64,000 nt of DNA from the NCBI RefSeq assembly GCF_030272615.1, contig NC_081415.1:191980270-192044269 (forward strand), in the 5' to 3' direction. The stretch comes from Cryptomeria japonica (taxonomy: Eukaryota; Streptophyta; Pinopsida; Cupressales; Cupressaceae). Both the position numbers and the translations under genes were made by a program. The notes beneath the pieces are model-generated. The model was given only the letters and a program-made list of their open reading frames with translations. It did no database searches and was not told where the DNA came from. This document shows positions 11,964 to 23,078 of this stretch, piece after piece; within the stretch, counting starts at the first letter, position 1; each line of letters opens with the position of its first letter.

Positions 11964-12834
11964 GGATATTAACACTTAGGGAGTGTATTGGAGAATCAAC
12001 TTTAAAATATAGTTAATCTTTCTATGAGTACATCATTTGTTGTTGACTTGTAAGTTTTGTTTGTTTGATGATGATGTTGTTGTTGTAATGACCCAAATGA
12101 CATATTAATTCATATGGTTCATACTCTTATTTGATCTAAATTTTTTGCAAGGGACATTGCAACCATGCCCAAATTTTTAGCATACAAGAGCTAATATGAA
12201 CCTAAATGTGTTCCACATTGGACCTAGGTGTGACAATCTTGGTAGATGGTATTGGAGCTTACTTTGCTTCACTTTTGAAGGATGGTATAGGTTGGATAAC
12301 TATGTATGTCTATGTAGTTTTAATGATTGTTTCTTTTTTTTTTAGTTTGCAAACATGGTTGTTCTTTTATCATTTCCTCTATGTGTGAAATCCCTAATAG
12401 AACCCATAATTAATCCATCAAAAAAAAAAAAAATGTCTAACTACCATTATGGGTAAGCAAACACAAATTAAACATACAAAACTCCATGTATTTTTCTATT
12501 TGGCCACAATTTATACTATAGAGTTTAACTAATATATATTTCTTGGTTTAATTTCTAATTACCATATTGTAATAGAAGTTTGTGCATGTCACAAGTAATA
12601 ATGGATCACGAGCCACCTTGTATTAGTAGATTGCCTTGTGTTATATTATTATATGTTGTAATGCAAGCTTAGTTTTATTGTTATAATTTTCGGTTTAGGT
12701 AGTGTACATTAATGGTTATATGGTCATTATAAACAAACAAGACCATCGATTGTGCTTTAACCGACAACTATTGGTCCTCCAAATAGTAAACCCATTGATA
12801 GGGTAAGAACATTAATTTTATGATAGGTCATTTG
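11964..12834. other. non-coding stretch between the direct repeats
   Basis: No coding pattern seen. A poly-A run lies at 12419-12433. If the flanking repeats are LTRs, this would be part of a short internal region (about 1.2 kb), but no retroelement protein is visible. Confidence 0.4.
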
Positions 12835-13160
12835 TGTTGGTGTGAATAAGGTATATTGCCATTAAACATACACTACTTAAACAAGGTATATTATCATTAA
12901 TTGGTTTCCCTCTATGTCTTAATCACACTTGCGTATATAAGTTTACTTAGGTCATTTATTTTTGGTCTCTTATATAATAGGGTTAAGACATGTAGCATGA
13001 TCTTAATTGTCTTATAATGTCATCATTGTCTATATATACAAGGGCTCTTTTATTTGTACATGAATAATGTATTATACCATTGTGTATGCATCCAATCAAT
13101 TTTATAACTTCATAATGTTTCATTGCTTTTCTCTTGTGTGGAAAGTTGTTTTGATTGCAA
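12835..13160 (+). repeat. copia-like LTR relic
   Basis: It starts TGTTGGTGTGAA and shares blocks with the 9950 LTR: AGTTTACTTAGG, TTAAGACATGT and a TATATATACAAGG promoter-like block. No polypurine tract precedes it and no primer site follows, so it may be a solo LTR. The right end is approximate. Confidence 0.45.
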
Positions 13161-13188
13161 TTGATTCTTGGCAACTGTGTATAGCTTC

Positions 13189-14115
13189 AAAATGTAAAAT
13201 GCACCTATATTAGATCAAGAGTGATCTTTCAACCATTTATCAACTATAATCTAGGGGATTTTTACCAAGATTATTTGAGATAGCACTTTAAAATTATTAA
13301 ATATTTTGGCCAACTCCAGAGCTTAGAACAAGTGCTTAATGATTCAAAGTAACTACAACTCCTTAGGATAATAAAACCAACATAATAAACCAAGATAGAT
13401 ATTGTTCATGTCCCCTTTCCATAAATAATATTAAATACAACTTGTTGAGGGCTACATCAAAGATCGAGGCTTGAGACTACCACCGAATTCATGTCAAGGA
13501 CAAGGAGACATCGGAGTTTGGGTCTCAAGGCTGATGCTTGACACATTCTAAGAAGGTGTTGAATATCAAGGTTTTGATATGTCATATGACACATGTTAAG
13601 GAGCCATCAATGGTTGGGAATTAGGGTCACATCCTAATACATCTTAGGGACCTATAGAGGTTGGGGATCAGGGTTGCATCTTAACACATGCCAAGGAGCG
13701 ATCAATGTTTGGGCATCAAGGTCGCATCTTGACACATGCTAGGGACTTGTAGAGGTCAGGGATAAGGGTTGAATCTTAACACATGCCAATTCAAAAGGAA
13801 GAAGAAAACTCTAAAGCTCTGATGGGAAAATTTTGCAAGGCCTAAAAGTCCAACCTATTATGTAGCATGTAGAATTCAAATTTGGATATTGGTGCCGATT
13901 TTGGTCTAGGTTAACTACCTTGATAATTTTTGTGGGAAGCCTATAAAACTAGGAAAACATTTTAATTGTAAATATCCATGACAAGTAATTGTATCTTATG
14001 GGAAATTTGTGTTTGAGTGATCTTCTATGGATGGAAGCCCATAGGTGACTATGATTAGCGAATGAAAACCCTTTTATTGTTGGATTAGAGGATAAAAACC
14101 CTTTGGTTTTGAAAT
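13189..14115. repeat. direct repeat pair, copy 2 (about 925 bp)
   Basis: Second copy of 11141-11963. It is longer because 13480-13790 contains more of the degenerate roughly 50-bp units (ACACATGCCAAGGA...GGTTGGG...GGGTCACATCCTAA). Confidence 0.65.
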
Positions 14116-14117
14116 GT

Positions 14118-15180
14118 ATTGGAAATGGAATATGTGCCCAAGGAGTGAAAAATGGGGACTTATTCATTCGCCATTGCCAAACTTTAATTTGAGAACAATC
14201 AATTAGGCTCAACTTTAGTCCTCTAAGAGAGTTAAGCATTGTGATTAATTATTTCTTTTGAATGTGATTGGATATGCTTGAATTGAAGATGGAAGAACTA
14301 GGTAAAATGATGCAAAGTTGGCAAGATTCAACATAAATAGACAAATACATAATAGAAAACTAGCATAGAGGTACAAATATAGAAATAAGATACAAAAATA
14401 AAATTGTCACTAAAGCTTGAGCTTGAAAATACTAGTCAAGTGTGCTAGGCATCCTAAACCTGGAGGTGCTTTTGTCAACTAAAACTTTGGATTATGGATC
14501 AAGATGCTCTATAGACCACTCCCTCCAAAATTCAACCAAAAAGTGCCAGTCATGTGTGCAAATCAGCATAGACCTAGATTTTTTTCTTATTCAAAGTCTA
14601 GAAATGTATTGCCCAGTATGCTCTTGGTAATTCTGCAAATTACAACTATCAAGTTTGTAACTTGCACACAAAAAAGCATGAAAAATGTTGTGTTGTATAG
14701 GGGCTTGTCTAAGTCAAACTCTAAGTAAGTGTTTCAACTTCCACTACAACAATGTTGGATGAAAGAGAGCTTACCCTTGGTAAGGTAAAGGTTGAAAACC
14801 TTAAAGGAAATGCTTGAATTGACAAATGATATCTTGATATGAAAATCCTTGCCTTGAAGCATCACACAAATGTTGGTGTTGCTTGATAAGTTTTAATCCA
14901 TGCCTTCATTCATGGAGGAATGCCTAACTTGATCATGATTTCTGAACTTAAATGCTTGATTTCAAATTTGGGCCTAAAATGGTTGGACCATGGTGCTAGG
15001 TGCCATAGTCCTATCTTTTTGGCCTAAAATCAGGGTCCATGAGCATAGGATAATGTTGATCTTATAGAAATGGCAAAGAATGAGCACAATCAGACATGAA
15101 TAAAGGGTGTGAGGGACAACCACCAAAGTGAGCCCAGAATGAGTGTGAAATCGTAGAGGGATACAATTTATGACAATGTA
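14118..15180 (-). repeat. 3' LTR of element D (lower end approximate)
   Basis: The upper end is set by the polypurine tract. On the minus strand the LTR begins TACATTGTCATAAATTG, close to the TGTAGTGTCATAAATT start of the element B LTR, with the first TG mutated. It contains an imperfect dyad at 14985-15011. The lower end is only bounded by the direct repeat that stops at 14115. Confidence 0.45.
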
Positions 15181-15200
15181 TTTAGCCCCCACTTTAGTGG
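15181..15200 (-). other. polypurine tract of element D
   Basis: On the minus strand AAAGTGGGGGCTAAA directly precedes the LTR. The same tract occurs in element B (27672-27690) and, with one change, in element C (37315-37333). Confidence 0.7.
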
Positions 15201-16300
15201 GAGTATGACCTTACACTCATACTCTCGGTAAAGTATATTATCTCACATAGAAAAAATTTCATTGAGACATTAAAGAGACAAGACAACATCGAACCCCTAG
15301 GATCTAGGATCTTATTGGTCTAAAATATCAAGATAAAAGGAGCAACATGGTCAACATAGTTTACACATATGTACATAGAACATGCAAGAACAAAGAACAA
15401 TATAACATTGTAGGGATAGTAAGGAATGCTTACTAGGAGCCATAAGAAAAGAGGCATGACATCTAGATCTATTAAGGGATGCTTACTAGGAGTCATGGTA
15501 GAGAAGGGAGAGTCAAACATGTCTAGAAAGGTGTGTTATGCTAGTTGACTCATGCTAAGGAAGATTTCAAAGCAAAATCTCTATTTGCTAGATAATCTTA
15601 AAATGTGACCACAAAATGGGTGCTACAGTGTGCACCACAAACCAATCTCGTGGTGTGTGCACAAAGTGTAACATATAGAAAAGTGTATGCACGTACACTA
15701 AAGTGATTACACATGCCTTACCGAGAGCAATTGCTTTAAGGTAGCATACATACATTCAAAAGACAATGTATGTCATAATAGTGAAATGCCCCCAAATATA
15801 GGCAAATCAAACACAATGATCACAAGACATGAAAGAGAACATAAGGGATCCATTACCTGGGGTTCGTATGTGCATAGAATAAATCATTTGTATCAACTAT
15901 GATTGTTTTGAATTGACTTCATCCCCAAGTGGAATTACAAGCACAATGGAAGAAGAGCACATAAGATGAACAAAAAATCTTTTTGGGTCGACATGGGAGA
16001 GACCAAAAAGATCTTAATGTTTTACATTGTTCCCAAGTAGACAACACAAAAGTACATTTATGACATAACATACATATACAACATATAGAAGAATGATGAT
16101 ACAAATAGAGGAATGTTATGATAGGGTCAGTCCCTTTGTATGCTTGTTCCAACAAAACAATAAGGGTCATCCAAAAAGTTCTTGACAAACAAAAAGGCAT
16201 GCCAAGTAGCATAGTATATGATATCACATGACATGTAAGCAAACACACAAAACAAAGCATCTATTGCATGGACAAGATAGTCTAGCAAATCATCCGCCTC

Positions 16301-16582
16301 CTAATCTTGCTCAACACCATTTAGGGATGGTGGATAAAATGCCAAAGGAGCTATGGCTAGTATAGTAGATGGAGCTATATTCAGTGGCAAACATGAACCA
16401 TGCTCTAATGATGGATCATAATATGTGTCATTAGGAGCTAGAGTTATTTCTTTGGAAAATATCAAAGACAAAACATCATTACTATTCTCAACAATTTCAA
16501 CATCATCTAAATTAATCATAATAGGAGATTTGATATGAGAAGGAGGAGAAGAAGAAGAATCATTTGGAATCGACAATTTCAA
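16301..16582 (-). pseudogene. unknown ORF of the pol-less gypsy family, D copy
   Basis: A Ser/Pro-rich, acidic frame of 93 codons. Its C-terminal part (EHGSCLPLNIAP, then AIAPLAF) aligns with the end of the element B ORF (EHSPCLDLMIPP, then NIAPLAC). After the TAG at 16301-16303 the frame continues EADDLLDYLV, matching the position of EMDVMLD in B, so the stop is probably a mutation of a glutamine codon. No known domain. The D copy is interrupted upstream by the duplication border. Confidence 0.5.
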
Positions 16583-19164
16583 GTTTTAATAATAGAATTT
16601 ATGTGCTACTGTTTCCATTTGGAATGCAACAATATCAATTTGTGGTATTTTGAGTAAATGGAGTATACCAAATTTGTCATATTTTGTGAGTTTGGTGTAG
16701 AATTGGGGTGTTGAAAGCCAAATCATTTGTTGTTGTTGTATACCAGATCTCAAACCTTATTATTTGTTTTTGAATATCAATTTTTATTTTTTTTGTTTTG
16801 TGAAGTTTCATTTGGTTTGGTATTCTTTAATTGAAGTTTGGAGCAAATCGAGTAGTCTAATTTTGACATAGTTTTGTGGATTTGTGGGAGATTTTGGGAG
16901 TATGAAGTTATAGCTTGGTTGTTGTTGTGAAATCAAATTTCAAACCTATACATCTATTGTTCATATCAGAAGAATTAATTTAATGATGTTCTTTGGAAAT
17001 CTCATTGTTTTGTTGTCCTCTTTGTGCAAGTTTAATTGACTAGTTTTGATGATTTTGGATACAACTGGCATAATATTTGCAAATCCAATTTTCAAAATTA
17101 TTCTAAATTTTTGGTTGAGGACATTATAATGATAATCTTGATGACATATAAAATTATAAAGAAGAATAGAACACGCAACACTCTTTTAAATATGAATATG
17201 TATATTTATAGAAGAATTAGGGGGAAAATATCATCTTTCGAATAGGAATATATGTCCATGTACCATTCACTTTATTCAATGTCATAACAAGCAATAATGT
17301 TAGATGAAGAATAATCTTGATTAATAGTGAGAGAAACATGAGTGCAATCAAGAAAATGGTAATTCTTATTAGAATCACCAAAAGATAGGAGACAAGTTGC
17401 ACTAGCCATTACAAAAGCGTGATGGTTATCTATGTGTGATCTAGTAGTGCAATAATATTAGATGAGAAACGAGTAAGAAGAGACATTGCCAAATCATGAT
17501 ACAAAGAAAGATCATCTATCTTAGCTTGATAAGTACTAGTCACCTACCAAATGATTAATTGTGAGTACCATAAATAGTCAAAGAGGGTCAAAGTTCAAAG
17601 CTATATCCCACTTTTATAAGTGAAATGGCCAAACACTAATCTAATTTCTTAAATTGAATCGTTAGTGAAAGGAAACAAAGTATATAGAAATACTTTCTAA
17701 ACTAATCTTCAAAAAAGGTTGTACAAATTTCAAATCTTTAACAATTACAAAAAGTAGATACACAAAAACATAAAATAAGTTGCAATATACCATAACATGC
17801 TTATGTACGTGTGAAAACACTTTTAGGAGAAAAATCCCACACTCTAAAGCAATCTAATATATTATTCAATAACTTAACAAGATTACACTACACTTGTAGA
17901 GCACGCCTTCACACGAGTTATAATATAAGGGATGACTTGTTAGGATTATGCTTTGGACAACTTTGGTGAAATGGATAACCCTCGGCCATTGGCTCTAGCC
18001 GAAGAGATATCAACATAGACTTGTGCTCCATTTAAAAAAAAAAAAACACTTGAATGAAAGGGATCATGCTCAACAAGGTCGGTCATAACTTGCTAGTAAG
18101 CGCATGCTAATGGAGGAAATTCTAACTACCTTGATTCTAACAAATTTATTTTTCTAGCTCTTCCGATATCTCCTACCTGAGTGGTTAATTAAGAAACACA
18201 AAAAGAAAATGTTAATAATGACAATGATGAATGGGGGTCTATTATGGTTACTTTAGATCCCATTAATGTATAAACAAGTTGAATGATTGACCGTATGCAC
18301 TTATAGATTGCTTTATGTTTTCTATTATCTTGCTTTGAGGTGATGCCTCATTTGAACTTAAAGAATATGACCACTATTTTTTATTTTTTATTTCTAACTA
18401 AATGATAATATAGAAACCATTCATTAAAAAAACAGGAAAGAAAGAAGTCTGGTTGGTGGACTGCCGTAGATTGCTCACCCAACTCATGATAAGCAGCTTT
18501 CTGTCATAACTGTCACTTCTATGCACCTTTACGCTGAATTATTGAGTAGTTCAAACATCGATGGATGCTTGGTTCACTTATAGCTATCCAATACAAAACT
18601 TCTAGATCCTCCATTTGTTCTTGCGGAAAGTGGAATGTGTGTTCAAATAAGGAAACAAAGATCTATCATAGGCCGATTCTATTATATACTACGATAGGGA
18701 CTGAAGAGCCTTCAAGATTGATTTCCTCATGTTTTTACACCTTATACGCATACCCAAAATATGATACAGAAGAAACAATACTACATTCAGAAGGTTGAGA
18801 CTTTCATACTAGAATGAGATGCAATCAAATGATAAATGACCAGTTCTCACTATCCGTCGAGATCTACACAGGGAACTTCCCAAAAATAACTGCTTCAGAA
18901 CATCCCAAGGAGGGTGATCATTTCATCAGTATATGATGCCAATACTAGGGTGGTTTCAACCTAATGGAAATGATTTTACAGCAGATTCGGGCACCCAATT
19001 TCAGAGGTCTATTTACCCATTTTGGCCACCCACGAGTGGATTTACAGCTCCACCCATAGTTTGCACCAAATGAATAAATATCATCGCTTCTATGGTACCT
19101 AAAATGAAGTGAAATACCAAAAATTTGTCGTCCATGGTGAAGAAGGGTAAGTAACAGTAATGGT

Positions 19165-20281
19165 GGCTCTTTTGCACAGAAAATGGCATTATAAGAAGGT
19201 TTTATGACATCAAACAACAAGGAATCAGTGCTGGTGTGAATTCCTTAAAAAGCTCAGAGATCTCCTTCCAAATGGCACCCTCTTTACACTCCAAAAGCTC
19301 AGAAAAATCTGCAACTTCAATTCAAGATGGCCCTCCATTTCTTTGTCCTCTTTTTGGTCTCCTCTTTTTTAACCAACACAATCCCTTGCCTGATCCTCTC
19401 CATATATATGTTATTTTATTCTTTTAACCTTAATAAGGAAATCAAAATCATATTTTTAAACACTATCCCTTACGTGATCCTCTATATAAATGTTATTCTA
19501 TTCTTTTAATTTCAATTACAAAATCAAAATTCTATTTTTTAATATTATTCTTTACCTGATCCTCTTTTTTAATATTATTCTTTACCTGATCCTCTTTATA
19601 TATTTATAGACACACACATTTTTTATTCCTTTTACTTTGATAATAAAATCAAAATTCTCTTTGGTTATTTTATTTTTTATGATTTTTATATATGAGTCAT
19701 AGAATTTCATTAGCTACTTATTAGAGGCACAATCTTTTTGGTTGAAAGTTTTTCCCTAAGAAGATCATAGATTGAGAAGTATTCATCCAAACCAAAAATT
19801 CAAACTATTAGAATAAAAGTTCCAATACAATGAATAAATAAAAAGTACTAAAATAAATCTATTAAAATCTACAATCGAACCCTATGAAAACATTTGACCC
19901 CAATACAAAGACCTTATAACTTGTCAAATAAGTTCTCCTTCCAAGGGAATCTTATAGATATGGATAGAGAGAAAACAACATAAATGAAACTACGTTGGAA
20001 ATATACCACTTTCACATGGTGCCATACTTCATAAATGCACCATTCTCCCAAAAAAATTGAAACCTACAAAACTAATTTTCTATCAACCGAAACTCATGAC
20101 TATTTGGTGTATGGATATACATAATGTTGGGTAGGTCAATTCTTGGACATAACATTCATAAGGTTCCTTCCAACCTAATGCCATTTGTAATATGTCAACC
20201 ATAACACATAAATGTGGTGATTGAAATAAAATTGTGTTCACTTAAGGAGTTTAATTTTCTAAATATGTAAGGTGTAGAGTC
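19165..20281. other. 1.1 kb segment present only in duplicate copy 1
   Basis: In copy 2 the flanks are joined directly (AGTAACAGTAATGG then TCATGATATTTG near 34168-34183). No target duplication or inverted termini are visible, so a deletion from copy 2 is more likely than an insertion into copy 1. The segment contains three to four degenerate units of about 60 bp with TACCTGATCCTCTT between 19385 and 19600. No gene. Confidence 0.6.
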
Positions 20282-21102
20282 ATGATATTTGTTACAATTG
20301 TTTCAATTCTTCCTAATAAAGAAAAGGTAATTATACATAGAACATTATAGAACATGTATCAAAATATAGAACAAGATGACAACTTACTTTACAACATAAT
20401 GACAAGTTTAAAGGCCTTATAGGGTGGGTCGGTACTTATTGATCCACCCATGTAGGTCTCCCAAATCACATAGAGCATCTTCATTATACCATCATCCTTA
20501 ACATATTATTGTATTTCCATCTCTAGAGGAGCTCAGTCATGTCACTAAACTTGATCAATTGCATTATTATACAAAAGGTCTTTCAATAGACCTAACAAGG
20601 GCATATCACATGATATACAACAATGGAGAGTCCCTTTGTCAAATGGTGCATATGTAGATTGCACAGTCATGATCATAGAGAGACATTATACCTTGTCGTG
20701 CCTATGAAGTGTGATAACTACAACTACAACACAAAACACTCAATAGATCATTACAAGCATGGTTAGCAAATTTAAAACAAATAAAGACAAAACCATGTCT
20801 AATCGATCTATCGCCTCCTAATAAATGCGATTGTAGATTTGCTCTCAGATCTGGATAAGCAAATTCTAGTGACTTGACTACACCTAGATGGAGGATTTAA
20901 GATGATAATGATGCATTTAAGCTAGAAAATAGAATGATTAAGCTACATGATTCAACAATTATACTAGAAAATAAGCTAGATCTAAGATGCAATTGCCCAT
21001 GATAGCAATGCTCAAATGATATGCTAAGAGATATATGCCTATAGTAATGATGCATAAGATGCAAATGAGATGGCATGAATATTGCTCCAAAATGAGGTCT
21101 AT

Positions 21103-21112
21103 TTATAGGATT
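21103..21112 (-). promoter_or_regulatory. TATA box in solo LTR
   Basis: The minus strand reads CTATAAATAG, the same core as in the LTR at 5511-5520. Confidence 0.55.
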
Positions 21113-21197
21113 TCCAAGGCCAGGGGTGAGGTGGCAGGAATCAACAGTCAAGATTAAGTCTGAAGATATCAATGGTGAAATTGGAGGAGGTTGGAAA

Positions 21198-21319
21198 AGA
21201 GGTTGGATGAAAGGGAACATTTGTCATCTCTATGGTGACAAGTGTCAAGAAGCTTCTAGAAGAGGTTGGATGAAAGGGAACATTTGTCATCTCTATGGTG
21301 ACAAGTGTTAAGAAGCTTT
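21198..21319. repeat. 62-bp tandem duplication inside the solo LTR
   Basis: Two nearly identical units containing GGTTGGATGAAAGGGAACAT and CATCTCTATGGTGACAAGTG, starting about 21198 and 21260. They lie just upstream (minus strand) of the TATA box, where U3 enhancer repeats occur. Confidence 0.85.
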
Positions 21320-23078
21320 GCTCATGAGAGAGAAAGTGTCTAAGGAAAGGGGACTTGTGGCCCAAGAATGCCATGTGTCTCAAGGGGAGAGTATCCACAC
21401 CATAGGAGGTTAGGATGTGCAAGCTAAGGTAGGTTTTATTAAACCCAGGGTTATATGGAACGGGTTAGGTTTAGAAGTGGTTAGGTTAGGTGGTTAGAAG
21501 TTAGGAGGCATGTGGGTAATTTGAATTTAAAAGTTAAATAAGAAGAAAAGGCTAATTAATTCTCAACAACTCATAAATTGATTTGTTTTAATTAATTAGA
21601 AGATTAGAAGAATTAATTTAAGATGGGGGGAGAATTAATTAATTTGACTTAATTAATCAAAGGGGATTATTGAAATGAACCTATTAAATAAATCCTTAGA
21701 TTTATTAATAAGTAGATGAAAGGGGGAATTTAATCAAATTGCTTGGTAAATTGAATTAAATTAGGAAAGGGGATAATTAAATAATTGCTTATTTAATTAA
21801 TTATCTTCAGATCATTTTTAGGTGTATACATACCTCATCTCCACCATTGTAGTCCCAACCCATATATCAACGTATTGAAAAACTTAAGTGGTTAGCACTA
21901 ATGATGTCCTAGAGCGTTCACATCTACTACTCCTCAAGATTCACTTGATACTAGCATGATTCCCTTAAGTTGCATACTTCAATAGCTTTGTTAATGCATA
22001 TCTTTCACACAAATTCATGTTCAAGTTCTATTTTCTTTCACATTCATATTCCTTCACAATCATTAATTATGATATTGTTGGATCAAAGATCAAAAGTGCA
22101 AGTAGAGATGTATATTTTGATATTTGACAACACATTTTTCTTTGTGTGTGGAAATTTGGATTAAGATATTGTTCCTCTCGTGGCTACATAGGCATAATTT
22201 AAATCAAGTGTAAATATTAAGAAAATTTATGAAATACACAAAGACATGTTAATTTATGTATTCATTTTCTCATGTAGGGGTCAAAACTAGATGTTCCTAG
22301 TTTGAGTGCAAGGCACATAGCATTCATGATTCACTTGATGATAGTGACAAATTGACATTATTTTAATGTATGTTCTAATATTAGAGTATATGTACGTAGA
22401 TATTAACATTCTTGTAATGGTTTTAGGGGTTGGGACAATTTTTTTAGGCATTGGGTTCACATTGTGGAGATCATCCATGTGTTTAAATCCCCATAGGGAC
22501 ATATAATGTGGAATTCTAAGTTGTGAAACTTGGTCTTTCATAGTTGACTTATATTGTGGATGTGATTTCTAAATAAGTGGATCCCTGAGTAGTGATTCTT
22601 GGTCTTCCATACATGATTTCTAGTGTGTATGCTCATAAGGAACTTGTAAATAATTTGCAATAGAAAAAAAATTCAAATGCTCTAATGAATTTGTATATTT
22701 ATGTAGAGTTATATTCATCATTTCAATTCCCACTTTGAGGGTTACTTTATTGGGAGGAGAAAAGATTCACATGAAGTACTTTGATCTAGGACATTTATGT
22801 ATACTTTAATATATACAAGATTTACTTAAATAATGTAGGATATTTACATATTTTGATCATGTACTTGAGTATTTTGACCATGTATCTAAATTATATACCT
22901 ATAATTGGATATTTAAATTTATATAAGTTATTTAAAAAGTGTGATGGATGAAATGGAATTGGGTAGTTTAGATCCTAATCCCACTTTTATTCATACATTG
23001 GAATAAGAAAGAGCCTAAGGAAGTGATTCACTTTGACTACCTCTTATGAAAGAGAGTCAAGGAATACTTTTAGGGTTT

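Larger units (their letters stand above)
14118..16600 (-). mobile_element. gypsy-like element D (3' part, minus strand)
   Basis: Read on the minus strand, an ORF remnant (16582 to 16301 and slightly beyond) is followed by about 1.1 kb of non-coding sequence, a polypurine tract (15181-15200) and a 3' LTR below 15180. The internal part matches element B at 27690-28800: the ORF ends share SxLxIAPLA, and both carry GATTGCTTTAAGGTAG downstream. No reverse transcriptase or integrase lies between ORF and LTR. Its upstream side stops at about 16600-16650, where the duplicated block begins, so gag and the 5' LTR are missing or displaced. Confidence 0.6.
20694..21830 (-). mobile_element. solo LTR with 5-bp target duplication (Tat-like)
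   Basis: A 1137-bp TG...CA segment is flanked by TACCT on both sides (20689-20693 and 21831-21835). Duplicate copy 2 has the unoccupied site with a single TACCT at 34581-34585. On the minus strand it starts TGTATACACCTAAAAATGA, and the AT-rich beginning resembles the LTR at 4563. It contains a TATA box and a 62-bp tandem duplication. No internal region is present, so LTR-LTR recombination removed it. Confidence 0.9.

Noticed and set aside
17217-17402. Minus-strand hydrophobic ORF, repeated at 32357-32560
   Set aside because: Present in both duplicate copies only because the DNA is duplicated; rich in Leu/Ile from AT-rich DNA, and another frame is open over the same bases at 32346-32549. No coding support.
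18565-18798. 77-codon plus-strand ORF in duplicate copy 1
   Set aside because: The matching copy 2 sequence (from about 33705) has indels and substitutions that do not respect the frame; no motif.
22287-22541. 84-codon ORF conserved in both duplicate copies (also 35037-35291)
   Set aside because: High similarity is explained by the recent duplication; no recognised domain and no sign of selection beyond that.
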